Shown: positions 34,450-43,649, counted from the first letter of the stretch. The stretch: DNA of 64,000 bases from Alphaproteobacteria bacterium (GCA_024742485.1 JANSYK010000001.1:1984001-2048000), one strand, 5' to 3'. Numbers and translations: made by a program. The notes: a model not told the origin generated them from the letters alone.

Positions 34450-35415
34450 ATGAAGACGTGGAAATTAGTGGCGCTTTCGGCAGCGATGGCCGTGTCGGGC
34501 GCAACCGCAGGCTTTGCGCAGGAAGTCGTCAAGATCGGCGAGCCCAACTGGGCCAGCGGACGGGCAATGGCAGGATTGCTCAAGGTCATCATCGAAGACA
34601 GGCTGGGCGGAAAGGCCGAACTCGTTCCCGGGACCAACGCCGTGATTTTCAAGGCCATGGACCGTGGCAAGGGCGAGATCGACGTCCATCCGGACGTCTG
34701 GATGCCCAATCAATCCAACTTTACATCCGAATATGTCGACAAGAACAACACGGTTGCGTTGAGCAAGAACAGCTATAGCGGCTTTTCAGCCTTTTGCGCG
34801 CCGCGGGAATTTTCGGAAAAGCACAACATCAAAACGGTTTTTGATCTTGCGACGCCGGAGGTCGCCAAATTGATGGACCGGGATGGCGACGGCATGGGTG
34901 ACATCTGGGTCGGCGCGCCAGGATGGACCTCGACCAAGCAAAACGAGGTCAAGGTTCGCGACTATGGCATTGGCAATTTCTTCAAACCGGTCATTGTCGA
35001 GGAAGAAGCGGCGACCGCCTCCATCTCGGACGCCTTCAACAAGGGCGAAGGATATGCGTTCTATTGTTATGCGCCGCACTATAACTGGTCGCTGTTCGAC
35101 ATGATTCGCCTGGAAGAACCGGAATTCGACGAGGCCAAATACAAGATGGTGAACCCGTCTGAAGACGCTGACTGGTTCGAGAAGTCAAAAATCACCACGG
35201 CCGACAAGGAAAAGAACATCCATGTCGGATATTCGAAATCCCTGGAAACCCGTGTTCCGGCGGTGGCCGAACTCATGGCGAATATTGCGATGGATACCGA
35301 GACCGTCAACGCCTTTACAAACGAGATCGTCGTCAAGAAACGCGATAGCCAGGAAGTCGCCCGCGAATGGGTTGCCGCGAATTCCGACCGCGTCGATGGC
35401 TGGCTCGGACTTTGA
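34450..35415 (+). CDS. proX: Glycine betaine/proline-type ABC substrate-binding protein
   Basis: About 321 residues from ATG 34450 with AGGGAGAA upstream. Signal peptide MKTWKLVALSAAMAVSGATAGFAQ. The OpuAC domain is recognised from VVKIGEPNWASGRAMAGLLKVIIEDRLGG, GEIDVHPDVWMPNQSNF and GAPGWTSTKQNEVKVRDYG. The ligand should be a quaternary amine or related zwitterion, but the catabolic genes downstream point to a nutrient rather than an osmoprotectant. It heads a six-gene operon. Confidence 0.87.
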   Translation: MKTWKLVALSAAMAVSGATAGFAQEVVKIGEPNWASGRAMAGLLKVIIEDRLGGKAELVPGTNAVIFKAMDRGKGEIDVHPDVWMPNQSNFTSEYVDKNNTVALSKNSYSGFSAFCAPREFSEKHNIKTVFDLATPEVAKLMDRDGDGMGDIWVGAPGWTSTKQNEVKVRDYGIGNFFKPVIVEEEAATASISDAFNKGEGYAFYCYAPHYNWSLFDMIRLEEPEFDEAKYKMVNPSEDADWFEKSKITTADKEKNIHVGYSKSLETRVPAVAELMANIAMDTETVNAFTNEIVVKKRDSQEVAREWVAANSDRVDGWLGL

Positions 35416-35431
35416 GTACAGCATGACAATC

Positions 35432-35459
35432 GCGGTGGCGCGATCTGGTGCGCCGCCGC
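35432..35459 (+). promoter_or_regulatory. Intercistronic stem-loop between proX- and proV-type genes
   Basis: GCGGTGGCGC (35432-35441) can pair with GCGCCGCCGC (35450-35459), ten pairs including one G-U, around an eight-base loop. It follows the proX stop and has no U-tract. It probably stabilises the upstream message and lowers expression of the membrane components. Confidence 0.5.
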
Positions 35460-35509
35460 ACGCGTCCTCCCGGGACATTCAGTGAGTCTTCGACGAACAG
35501 GGGGAGCCT

Positions 35510-36592
35510 GTGTCCGCTGAAAATGCACATCCGGCCGATGGCCGGTTCATGATCGAAGCCGAAGGCGTTTGGAAGATATTCGGCGCACGGGCGCACGAAG
35601 CGCTGAAGGCCGTTCGCGACGAGGGTCTGGCAAAAGCCGAAATTCTTGAACAGTATAATTGCGTGGTCGGTGTCGCGGACGCCAACTTCAAGGTCCGGCG
35701 GGGGGAAATCTTCTGCATCATGGGCCTGTCCGGCAGTGGCAAGTCCACATTGGTGCGCCACATCAACCGATTGCTGACCCCGACCGCGGGCCGGATCGTT
35801 GTCAACGGCCAGGACATCATGGCCCTCAGCGAAGCACAGCTGTTGGACGTGCGCAACCGGCAGATCGCCATGGTCTTCCAGGATTTCGGCCTGATGCCCC
35901 ACCGCTCCGTGCGGGACAATGTCGCCATGCCGTTGGAGATTCGCGGACAGTCGCAGAACAAGAGATGGGCGGCGGCAAAGGACGCCTTGGCCATGGTGGA
36001 ATTGTCGGAATGGGGCGACAAATTCGCCCATGAGCTTTCGGGTGGAATGCAGCAGCGTGTCGGATTGGCGCGGGCCATCGCCGCCGATGCGGATGTCCTG
36101 CTGATGGATGAGCCTTTCAGCGCCCTCGACCCTCTCATCCGCCGCCAGCTTCAGGATGAGTTTTCCAGCCTCGCGCAGAAAATGAACAAGACCACGATTT
36201 TCATCACCCATGATCTGGACGAGGCCGCGCGGATCGGCGATCGGATCGCCATCATGCGTGATGGCGTGATTGTCCAGACGGGCACGCCCGAAGATATCAT
36301 CATGCAACCAGCCGATTCCTACGTTTCGGACTTTGTTGCCGGCATTTCTCGGATCAACCTGATCCGGGCCCACAGCCTGATGACCCCGCTCGATCAATTC
36401 GTGTCCCAAGGTGGGGACGTCCCGACAAACGCGATGCAGATGGATGAAAGCGCCACCCTCAAGGACATGATCGACGCGGCAACCCACCAGAACGGACCGA
36501 TCGTCATCAAATCGGATGACGGGACCGCAATGGGCGTCATCACCAAGGACGACCTGCTCAATGGCGTCATCCAGGGGACGGAAGCATCATGA
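35510..36592 (+). CDS. proV: Glycine betaine/proline-type ABC ATP-binding protein
   Basis: 360 residues from GTG 35510 with GGGGGAG upstream. The ATPase motifs are GLSGSGKSTLVRHINRL (Walker A), LSGGMQQRVGLARA (signature) and LLMDEPFSALDPL (Walker B). The insert IFGARAHEALKAVRDEGLAKAEILEQYNCVVGVADANF is characteristic of the ProV branch. The C-terminal CBS-like region (about 290-360) would sense ionic strength or nucleotides. It overlaps the permease gene by four bases. Confidence 0.9.
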   Translation: MSAENAHPADGRFMIEAEGVWKIFGARAHEALKAVRDEGLAKAEILEQYNCVVGVADANFKVRRGEIFCIMGLSGSGKSTLVRHINRLLTPTAGRIVVNGQDIMALSEAQLLDVRNRQIAMVFQDFGLMPHRSVRDNVAMPLEIRGQSQNKRWAAAKDALAMVELSEWGDKFAHELSGGMQQRVGLARAIAADADVLLMDEPFSALDPLIRRQLQDEFSSLAQKMNKTTIFITHDLDEAARIGDRIAIMRDGVIVQTGTPEDIIMQPADSYVSDFVAGISRINLIRAHSLMTPLDQFVSQGGDVPTNAMQMDESATLKDMIDAATHQNGPIVIKSDDGTAMGVITKDDLLNGVIQGTEAS

Positions 36593-38115
36593 CCATGACA
36601 GCGGATTTCTCACCCACAGAACGGCCCTCCGATCAGGCGGAATCATCGGCATCCGTGGACGCATTCGTTGGCGTCAACGGCAGTTACTACCATCGGCAGT
36701 TTCAGAAGATCGGAGACCAGCGCGGTTTCACTTTCACGTTCAACTGGGCTGCCTGTGTGCTGGGATCGATCTGGTTCGGCATGCGCAATCTGTGGTCCTA
36801 TTTCCTGCCATTTGTCGCCATTGAAACGCTGGCGATTGTCCAGATGGCCCGTGGAATCTGGGGTGACCTGGGCGCTCCCATGCGATTGAGGCTGGAGGGA
36901 ATTGAAAAAACCCTCACCTTCCGCCGGGAGCAATTGGCCGATGCCCAAACCAACGCACCTGAAAAGGTGGCGGCCTTCGAGGACGCCATCGCATCGCTGG
37001 AACGGGCCGTCGAGGGCATCAGGCTGGAGGCCGAAGCAGCGCAGGGAGCGGCCATGAGCCTGATCCTGCTCGGCCTTGGTTTGCTGGTTGCGATAAGGAT
37101 TGTCGAGGGCATCATTGCCAACACCGCATTGCAAAGCCGCTACACCAAATGGCGCTCCGACCGCACGATGGCTGCCGGTTTCGGCTGGCCACAGGCAAGC
37201 CTGGCAGTCGCACTGGCGTTTTTGACCTATACCACCTGTGCTTTGAAATTCGGCTTCCCCTCGCAGATTGAAGCACTACAGAGTTTCCCGACCGATCAAA
37301 GCGTTCAATCCGACGTGGCAGCCGCCATCAAATCCTGGATGAACAGCGCTGCGGTCAACACGGAGTGGTTCTTTGACAGCCTGACATTCGCAATCAGAAC
37401 CATCCTGGATGCGCTGGAAACATTGTTTGTCGAGACACCCTGGCCCGTCATGGGCGGGTTCATCATTCTTCTGACGGGCCTTTCGGCGGGCTGGCGCGCC
37501 GCGATCTTTTCCGGTGCTGCACTGGCCTATCTCGGTTATCTGGGATTTTGGGACAAGAGCATGAAAACCATGGCGCTGCTCGGCACAGCGGCCTGTATCA
37601 GCATCTCGTTGGGCATCCCGCTCGGCATCATCTGCGCCCGGCGCCCGAAGCTCTACGCTGTGGTCCGGCCGATACTGGATTTCATGCAGACCATGCCGGC
37701 CTTTGTCTACCTCATCCCGGTCATCGCTTTTTTTGGGACCGGAAAGCCGGCCGCAATCATCGCAACCATGATATTTGGCGGGTCGCCTGTGGTCAGGCTG
37801 ACCGTGCTTGGCCTGAGGGGCGTGCCGTCATCGGTCCGCGAAGCGGCAATGGCGTTCGGAGCAAACAAGCGATACTTGCTCTGGAAAGTCGACCTGCCGC
37901 TGGCGGCACCATCCATCATGGCCGGCATCAACCAGACCATATTGCTCAGTCTGGCGATGGTCGTCATCGCATCGCTGATCGGCGCAAAGGGGCTGGGTGA
38001 GGATGTCCTTCAGGCACTACAATATGCCTCCGAGGGACTGGGAATTCTCGCGGGTCTGGCAATCCTGTGTTGCGCCATGATCCTCGATCGCATCATCCAG
38101 GGAAAACGGAGATAG
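36589..38115 (+). CDS. proW: Betaine/proline-type ABC permease fused to an N-terminal DUF2628-like membrane domain
   Basis: 508 residues, longer than the roughly 280-350 of usual ProW permeases. Residues from about 230 hold the permease (WPVMGGFIILLTGLSAGW, LDFMQTMPAFVYLIPVIAFFG, the EAA-type loop REAAMAFGANKRYLLWKVDLPLA). The first approximately 220 residues are a separate module: SYYHRQFQKIGDQRGFTFTFNWAACVLGSIWFGMRNLW resembles DUF2628, then a charged, probably coiled-coil stretch (LEGIEKTLTFRREQLADAQTN...LERAVEGIRLEAEAAQ), then more helices. Such a module could sense membrane state or hold the complex together. It overlaps proV by four bases. Confidence 0.85.
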   Translation: MTMTADFSPTERPSDQAESSASVDAFVGVNGSYYHRQFQKIGDQRGFTFTFNWAACVLGSIWFGMRNLWSYFLPFVAIETLAIVQMARGIWGDLGAPMRLRLEGIEKTLTFRREQLADAQTNAPEKVAAFEDAIASLERAVEGIRLEAEAAQGAAMSLILLGLGLLVAIRIVEGIIANTALQSRYTKWRSDRTMAAGFGWPQASLAVALAFLTYTTCALKFGFPSQIEALQSFPTDQSVQSDVAAAIKSWMNSAAVNTEWFFDSLTFAIRTILDALETLFVETPWPVMGGFIILLTGLSAGWRAAIFSGAALAYLGYLGFWDKSMKTMALLGTAACISISLGIPLGIICARRPKLYAVVRPILDFMQTMPAFVYLIPVIAFFGTGKPAAIIATMIFGGSPVVRLTVLGLRGVPSSVREAAMAFGANKRYLLWKVDLPLAAPSIMAGINQTILLSLAMVVIASLIGAKGLGEDVLQALQYASEGLGILAGLAILCCAMILDRIIQGKRR

Positions 38116-38119
38116 GATT

Positions 38120-38458
38120 TTGACCGTTACAGTTGCGCTGTTGATCAAATACGAAAACGACAAGAAGGCCGAAATGCTCGACACGCCGAGTGACCGGGCC
38201 GCCGTCTCCCGCAAAGCCGTCGCGGCGATGGGTGGCAAGCTTCTCCACGCCTACGGCACCTGTGGTGAATATGACATGTTGTTCATCTATGAGATGCCCG
38301 ACATGGCGACCGTGGCCGCCAATATGCATCTTGCAGAGGCGACCGGCATGTCGAGATATCACAAGATCATTCCGCTGTTTGACAATCAGGACTTTCTTGC
38401 CTCGCAGGAAAAGGCCGGTGCTTTTCGAGACAGTTATGCAGCCGTGGCGGCAAAATGA
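38120..38458 (+). CDS. GYD domain protein
   Basis: 112 residues starting with TTG 38120, supported by GGAGATAGG upstream. The sequence MTVTVALLIKYENDKKAEMLDTPSDRAAVSRKAVAAMGGKLLHAYGTCGEYDMLFIYEMPD is a GYD domain, a small ferredoxin-like fold protein of unknown function, probably oligomeric. It begins four bases after the permease stop and overlaps the amidohydrolase start by four bases, so it is firmly part of this operon. Confidence 0.8.
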   Translation: MTVTVALLIKYENDKKAEMLDTPSDRAAVSRKAVAAMGGKLLHAYGTCGEYDMLFIYEMPDMATVAANMHLAEATGMSRYHKIIPLFDNQDFLASQEKAGAFRDSYAAVAAK

Positions 38459-40077
38459 CTGAGACGCTGTTTTTTGGTGGATCGATCGTCACGGTCGACG
38501 ACGCCTTTCAGGCACCGGAAGCTGTAGCGGTTCGCGATGGCGCCATCGTACTTGTCGGAACCCTTTCCGATGCAGGCGCCGCGTTGTCGGATGACTGTGA
38601 CCGGGTGGACCTCGCAGGCCGGGTTTTGCTACCCGGATTTATCGAGCCGCATTCCCACCCGCTATGGGCCGCCAAGACGCGCGGTGCTCCCGTGGTTGAT
38701 GTGCGCGCCGAAACCGTTCCGACCTATGCAGCGATCCTTGCCAAGATCCGCCGCAGGGTGCGTGTTGCCAGGCCCGGTGAGCATTTGCTGTTCTTCGGCC
38801 TTGATGCCCAGTTGCATCCGGACATGGAAGCACCGACACGAACCCTCCTGGATGAGATCGCACCCGACAATCCGGTGGGCATCCAGACCTCCAACTGCCA
38901 CGCCCTGTTCATGAATTCCGCCGGATTTGACGCCTGTGGCATCGACGAGAATTTCCCCACCCCGACCGGCAGTGTCATCGAACGGGACGACAGGGGCCGC
39001 CCCACCGGAATGATCGGTGAAGCCATCACATGGAAGGCGCTGGAAACATTCTACCAGGCCTGGGGGGACGACCGTCTGAACGATGAGTTCAGGGCATCCA
39101 TCGAAGAACTCGTGTCAAACGGCATCACCACGGTCACCGAGCATCTCTATCTTCCCTTCTACAAGGCCTATTATCTGAGCGCCCTCAAACAGGGATTGCC
39201 ATTGCCGCGCATTGCCGCTTACCAGCAGGCAACGACCGACGATATGCAGGTTGAAAAGATGGTCGTCGGCGATGACAGATTGTGGATGGCCGGGGTCAAG
39301 ATCCATGCGGACGGCTCGCCCTTTGTTGGCAATATCTGGCTGACCAAGCCCTATCTCGACACTGAAATCACCCGGCAGCGCATGCAATTGAAACCAGGGC
39401 ACACCGGTGGCCCCAATTATCCGCAGGCCTATTTCGACCGCATGGTGCGGACCTATTTCGGCCAGGGGTGGCAGATGAGTGTTCACACCCAGGGTGACGC
39501 CACCATCGACATGGTTCTGGACCTGATCGAGACAATCCTGTCCGAGACGCCGCGCGCGGATCACCGGTTCCGGCTGGAACATTGTGCGCTGATGCGTCAG
39601 GACCAGATCGAACGCGCCCACCGGCTTGGCGTCTTGTGCAGCTTCTTCATCAATCACATCACCCATTGGGGAGCGCCGATCGAAGACGCATTGTTCGGAC
39701 CGGAACGAGCGGCGCACTACATGCCTGCCGGTTCCGCTGCCAAACAGGGAATGCGCATCAGCCTGCACGCGGACACGCCGATGACCGATCCCTCCGCTCT
39801 CCAATTGATGCAGGCGGCAACGACCAGAATTGCCGGTGACGGCCGGTGTCTGGGCCCGGAAGAAAGAATTGATGCCGAAACCGCGCTGCGCGCCGTCACC
39901 ATTGATGCCGCCTATCAGATTGCCATGGAAGACCGGCTGGGATCGATCACGCCGGGAAAGCACGCTGATTTTGTCGTGCTTGACGCCAATCCGCTGGAAA
40001 CCGGTGCGACAAAGCTAGCCGACATTGGCGTCCGGGAAACATGGCTGGCCGGCCAGCGGGTCTGGTCCGATGCCTGA
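38455..40077 (+). CDS. YtcJ-type metal-dependent amidohydrolase
   Basis: 540 residues, matching the Amidohydro_3 family. The first metal site is GRVLLPGFIEPHSHPLWA (HxH); later VKIHADGSPFVGNIW, SVHTQGDATIDMVLDLIE, RLEHCALM and SLHADTPMTDPSALQLM supply the remaining metal ligands. Members hydrolyse N-acyl or N-formyl bonds, often with zinc. ATG 38455 overlaps the GYD stop, and its own stop overlaps the CobW start (ATGCCTGA). Uptake by the betaine-type system followed by amide hydrolysis is the simplest reading. Confidence 0.87.
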   Translation: MTETLFFGGSIVTVDDAFQAPEAVAVRDGAIVLVGTLSDAGAALSDDCDRVDLAGRVLLPGFIEPHSHPLWAAKTRGAPVVDVRAETVPTYAAILAKIRRRVRVARPGEHLLFFGLDAQLHPDMEAPTRTLLDEIAPDNPVGIQTSNCHALFMNSAGFDACGIDENFPTPTGSVIERDDRGRPTGMIGEAITWKALETFYQAWGDDRLNDEFRASIEELVSNGITTVTEHLYLPFYKAYYLSALKQGLPLPRIAAYQQATTDDMQVEKMVVGDDRLWMAGVKIHADGSPFVGNIWLTKPYLDTEITRQRMQLKPGHTGGPNYPQAYFDRMVRTYFGQGWQMSVHTQGDATIDMVLDLIETILSETPRADHRFRLEHCALMRQDQIERAHRLGVLCSFFINHITHWGAPIEDALFGPERAAHYMPAGSAAKQGMRISLHADTPMTDPSALQLMQAATTRIAGDGRCLGPEERIDAETALRAVTIDAAYQIAMEDRLGSITPGKHADFVVLDANPLETGATKLADIGVRETWLAGQRVWSDA

Positions 40078-41209
40078 GCGGCCGCAATGCGCCCTGCCCG
40101 TCGTGACGATTGGCGGGTTCCTTGGTGCCGGTAAGACCACGCTCGTCAATGCAATATTGCGCCGTGCCGATGGCCGGCGCATCGTCGTTTTTGTCAATGA
40201 TTTCGGAGCCATCAACATCGATCACGCATTGGTCGAGACGGTGGAACAGGATCGCATATCTTTGAAGAACGGATGTGTTTGCTGCTCGCTCAACGATGAT
40301 CTCGTGGCTGGCGTGGCGCAATTCGCCCGATCGGATGCGGCACCGGACGCCGTGGTCATCGAATGCAGCGGCGTGGCCGATCCGCGCGCCCTTGATGCCT
40401 CGCTCGACGCCCTCGAAGCCGCAGGATTGGCCCGTCTTTGCACACGTCTCTATTTGCTTGATGTGGCGTGTTTCGACTCATTGCCCTTCGAGGATTCCGA
40501 ACACATTATCGACCACGCGGCAGCCAGCGATGTACTGCTTCTCAACAAGACCGACCTGGCATCGGCTGAACAGGTTGCCGCAATCCGGCAGACGCTTGAG
40601 GTGGCCGCACCCTACTCCGCCATTTTGGAGACGCAACAGGCGGCCATTCCACCCGACATCATTTTTGACGACCATTCCCGCGATCATCGACCGACGGATT
40701 TCCCGTCAACTGATGATCGCCGAGACAATCATTGGGGCGAAAGATATGTCCAGTGGAGCGGACAGACCGAGGAGCCGCTTGACCGCCGGCGTTTCGAGGA
40801 GTTTGCCAGATCGCTGCCGAAGCAATGTGTTCGTGCCAAGGGCCTGTTACGGTTTTCCGATGATCCGCAATCGACGGTTCTTTTCAATCTGGTGGGTCAT
40901 CGGGCAACGCTTGATATGTCGAACGGCCCCTCGACACAATCAGCATCCTTGATTGTGGCCATCGGAGAGAAGGGAATGCTTGACGCTGCGCATATGGAGG
41001 CGAGCTTTCTTGCGCTGCTGAGCCCGGAACTTACCACCGAACTCAAACATTGCCGTAAGCCGGATATCCGAAGTGCGCCACGCACGAACCATCAGTTGTC
41101 GCGCGACCAGGGGCGCTCCAACAGCGCCTCCGACGGCACGTCTCCGAAATTGGATTCGATCAGCCGGTCGATGGCCTTTCGCGTCACCCGGCTATGTTGG
41201 CGCGAATAG
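40070..41209 (+). CDS. CobW/COG0523 family GTP-binding metallochaperone
   Basis: About 379 residues from ATG 40070. Walker A is GGFLGAGKTTLVN, the metal-binding CxCC lies in NGCVCCSLNDDL, and the guanine-specificity motif is LLNKTDL. The C-terminal CobW_C domain covers roughly 240-325 (VRAKGLLRFSDDPQSTVLFNLVGHRATL). The last about 50 residues (HCRKPDIRSAPRTNHQLSRD onward) are polar and unlike the family, which suggests that the normal 3' end was replaced. Overlap with the amidohydrolase suggests that it delivers zinc or another metal to that enzyme. Confidence 0.85.
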   Translation: MPERPQCALPVVTIGGFLGAGKTTLVNAILRRADGRRIVVFVNDFGAINIDHALVETVEQDRISLKNGCVCCSLNDDLVAGVAQFARSDAAPDAVVIECSGVADPRALDASLDALEAAGLARLCTRLYLLDVACFDSLPFEDSEHIIDHAAASDVLLLNKTDLASAEQVAAIRQTLEVAAPYSAILETQQAAIPPDIIFDDHSRDHRPTDFPSTDDRRDNHWGERYVQWSGQTEEPLDRRRFEEFARSLPKQCVRAKGLLRFSDDPQSTVLFNLVGHRATLDMSNGPSTQSASLIVAIGEKGMLDAAHMEASFLALLSPELTTELKHCRKPDIRSAPRTNHQLSRDQGRSNSASDGTSPKLDSISRSMAFRVTRLCWRE

Positions 41210-41560
41210 CCAAGGCTCGCCACAATACTCCAAATGGGCATGCATCATTGAGACAAACAGGAAAGACAACTCTTCGCAGGCAGGACCACAAAGTTACGGA
41301 CGGGCAATGGCCGGTTCGTGGATCATGACCTGATCGAGCGTCTTGTCGTGATCACACATAAGGTTCTTCAAAGGCGCCGAATAAGTGGAGTTGGAAATCG
41401 GGGCCAATTCGGCATTAGGAATGGTCGCCTTTCGAGCCCGAAGTTGCCGTTCAATGACTATAGTCCGTGTTTACATCATCCAGCACCATGGCCATATTGA
41501 CGAGTGTTTCGCTGTGACCAAAGCACTGAGAATTTGGCCGCGCCTCAGGCAGAAGACAGT
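41210..41560. other. Gene-free spacer after cobW-type gene, possible insertion scar
   Basis: 351 bases with no supportable gene. A 49-codon minus-strand frame (41092-41241), starting MPIWSIVASLGYSRQHSRVTR, runs antisense to the odd cobW tail; its first part vaguely recalls IS21-type transposases (VA-LGYSR), but this is weak. Together with the abnormal cobW end and the unrelated phosphotransferase that follows, it suggests past insertion and deletion. Confidence 0.35.
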
Positions 41561-42397
41561 ATGAACCGCGATCGCCTCCATCAGCTTGGCTTTGAGCTCG
41601 TCCGTGACCTTGGCGGCAGGTCCCAGGGCGCCTGGCTCGCAACTGCGTCCAACGGTTCACCTGTCATCCTCAAGTGGTCTCCTTTCAAAACCATGGCCAA
41701 TCGGTATGCGACGCTTCTGCCTGGGCTCAATGAGCTCAGAGCACGCGGCGTACCGGTGCCGGAGTACCTGCATGTGATCCCGTTCGACGGCGGGACGCTC
41801 TCCGTGCAACACTTCCTGCCCGGGAAGTCACAGGACAATCCATCACAGGCTGTTGTTGAAGCCACGGTCGACAGCATCGCGGCCAAGGCCGGCATCCCGG
41901 GACCGTTACCCGCCGGCAACCAGCCCACATGGGGCGCATTTGTCGTCGGCTCCCTGACGGACAGTCTGGACGGGCGACAGATGCAAGCACCGTTGCGCAG
42001 CGGGGACAAGCGCACAGCAGCGGTCCTCGACCGTATTAGGGCAGTTGGTGCCGACGCCGACCCGGACAGGTTCCCCGACAACGGGCTCGTCCACCTCGAC
42101 TTACACACTGACAATATCCTCATTGATGACGATGCACTCTCCGGCATCATCGACTGGGAAGAGGCCTGCGCCGGTGACCACCTGTATGACCTGGTCCAAT
42201 TTGCGTTCGATCTTGATGGTCACGGCCCTCCGGTCTGGGATATCGTTGATGCCGCCGGCTTCGAACCGCAAGTCTTGCGTGCCTACATCGCCTATCTCGT
42301 GCTGAAATGCGCCTCATCGGCGATCCTGCACCACCCCGAGGATATGGCGCGACAGCTCGCCCGGGCGAAGCGGGTCCTTGATCGCTACGAAATCTGA
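41561..42397 (+). CDS. Aminoglycoside phosphotransferase (APH) family kinase
   Basis: About 278 residues from ATG 41561. The kinase-like APH fold is shown by the catalytic loop GLVHLDLHTDNILIDDDALSG and the metal-binding IIDWEEACAGDHLYDLVQFAFD. The substrate could be an aminoglycoside, a sugar or another metabolite; many family members are not resistance enzymes. The gene is alone, between a possibly scarred region and the convergent LacI gene. Confidence 0.75.
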   Translation: MNRDRLHQLGFELVRDLGGRSQGAWLATASNGSPVILKWSPFKTMANRYATLLPGLNELRARGVPVPEYLHVIPFDGGTLSVQHFLPGKSQDNPSQAVVEATVDSIAAKAGIPGPLPAGNQPTWGAFVVGSLTDSLDGRQMQAPLRSGDKRTAAVLDRIRAVGADADPDRFPDNGLVHLDLHTDNILIDDDALSGIIDWEEACAGDHLYDLVQFAFDLDGHGPPVWDIVDAAGFEPQVLRAYIAYLVLKCASSAILHHPEDMARQLARAKRVLDRYEI

Positions 42398-42548
42398 AGC
42401 ACGCATTCTTGCACTGTTGAACAGGCCCCTGCCCACCAACAGGAAGCCACAATTACCGCGGATCGCACTGGCGGCTTGATCGTCTGTCGAGATCACGGGC
42501 AATGAATGGGACAGCGATCAATTCGAATCCAAATCCGCCGCACCGGTC

Positions 42549-43556
42549 TCACCGGGATGGTGCGGCGGCGCTTTTTCGGACCACCAATTCGGGATCCCGG
42601 GTGTCGATGGTGGTTGTGCCTTCAAATCCGGTGGACTTGTCGCTGACGAGTTCGACGGCGCGCGCGCCCATTTCGAAAAGCGGCATGGCAACAGTTGTCA
42701 GCGGAACGCTGAGATGATCGGCCAGGTCGATATCATGAATTGCGACGATGGAAAGATCGTCAGGAACCCGCAGCCCTCTGTCCTGAACCGCCTGCAACGC
42801 GCCGATCGCCGCCACCACATTGAAACACAGCAATGCGGTCATGGATGGATTGGCTTCGATCAACTGCGTCGCACTGGCGCGTCCGTCCTCGATGGAAGGG
42901 TGACCATAGACAATGCTGCCCGCGTCAACGGACTGTCCGGCCAGCTCCATCGCCTGCCGCCATCCGCGCTCGCGGTTGCGGGTAAAGGTCAGTTCCCTGC
43001 CGGTTGCAAGGCAGCCGATCCGGGTGTGACCGAGAGACAGAAGATAGTCCGTCGCGATTTGTGTCGCCCGTGAATCGGGGAGGCAGACCAGATGGGCATT
43101 GGTATCAAGGGCGGCTTGAAGAAGCACGGTCGGAACGCTCTTGCGGCCGGCCCGCGCCAGCACCAGGTCTGAATTCACCCCACCGGCCTGCAGGATCAGC
43201 CCGTCGACGCCGTTGCCGCCGATCAGCTCGAGCAACCGGGATGCCCGGTCGTCCAGATGCGATCCGTCGCTGACAATGATCGCCTTTCCGAGCGCTCCGG
43301 CGGTTTGCTGGGCGCCCCGAAGGATCTCGCCATAGACCGGGTTGGTGACATCATGCACCACCATGGCAATCAGGCCGCTGCTGGCCGAGCGCAGCGAGCG
43401 GGCTGCCGCATTGGGGGCATAATCCAGCTCGTCAATCGCCTTTTGCACCCGCGCACGGGTTTCCTTGCCGATGCGAAGTGTCTTGTCCCGGTTGACGACA
43501 CGCGACACAACAGCGGGCGAAACACCGGCCGCTTTTGCGATATCCGAAATGGTCAT
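42549..43556 (-). CDS. LacI family transcriptional regulator
   Basis: 335 residues from ATG 43556. The N-terminal headpiece is MTISDIAKAAGVSPAVVSRVVNRDKTLRIGKETRARVQKAIDELDYAPNAAARSLRS; the periplasmic-binding-protein-like effector domain follows (MVVHDVTNPVYGEILRGAQ, ADGLILQAGG-like VDGLILQAGG, TALLCFNVVAAIGAL). The frame is open upstream to 44342, but the HTH fixes the start. It is divergent from the CoA-transferase operon. The operator at 43630 has the central CG expected for LacI proteins, and a second copy lies at 50710. Confidence 0.92.
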   Translation of the reverse strand: MTISDIAKAAGVSPAVVSRVVNRDKTLRIGKETRARVQKAIDELDYAPNAAARSLRSASSGLIAMVVHDVTNPVYGEILRGAQQTAGALGKAIIVSDGSHLDDRASRLLELIGGNGVDGLILQAGGVNSDLVLARAGRKSVPTVLLQAALDTNAHLVCLPDSRATQIATDYLLSLGHTRIGCLATGRELTFTRNRERGWRQAMELAGQSVDAGSIVYGHPSIEDGRASATQLIEANPSMTALLCFNVVAAIGALQAVQDRGLRVPDDLSIVAIHDIDLADHLSVPLTTVAMPLFEMGARAVELVSDKSTGFEGTTTIDTRDPELVVRKSAAAPSR

Positions 43557-43629
43557 CGGTTGGTTGCCCTGTTTTCCATTTGACAAAATGTACCATCGCC
43601 TTGACAAAACAAGCAAACCTAGTATCCAA

Positions 43630-43649
43630 TTGGTATAACGATTTACCAA
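43630..43649. promoter_or_regulatory. LacI-type operator, site 1
   Basis: TTGGTATAACGATTTACCAA, with outer arms TTGGTA/TACCAA and a central CG. It lies 74 bases before the lacI-type start and 85 before the CoA-transferase start, just downstream of a TTGACA (43601) that could be the -35 of the plus-strand promoter. It is nearly the same as the site at 50710. Confidence 0.7.
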
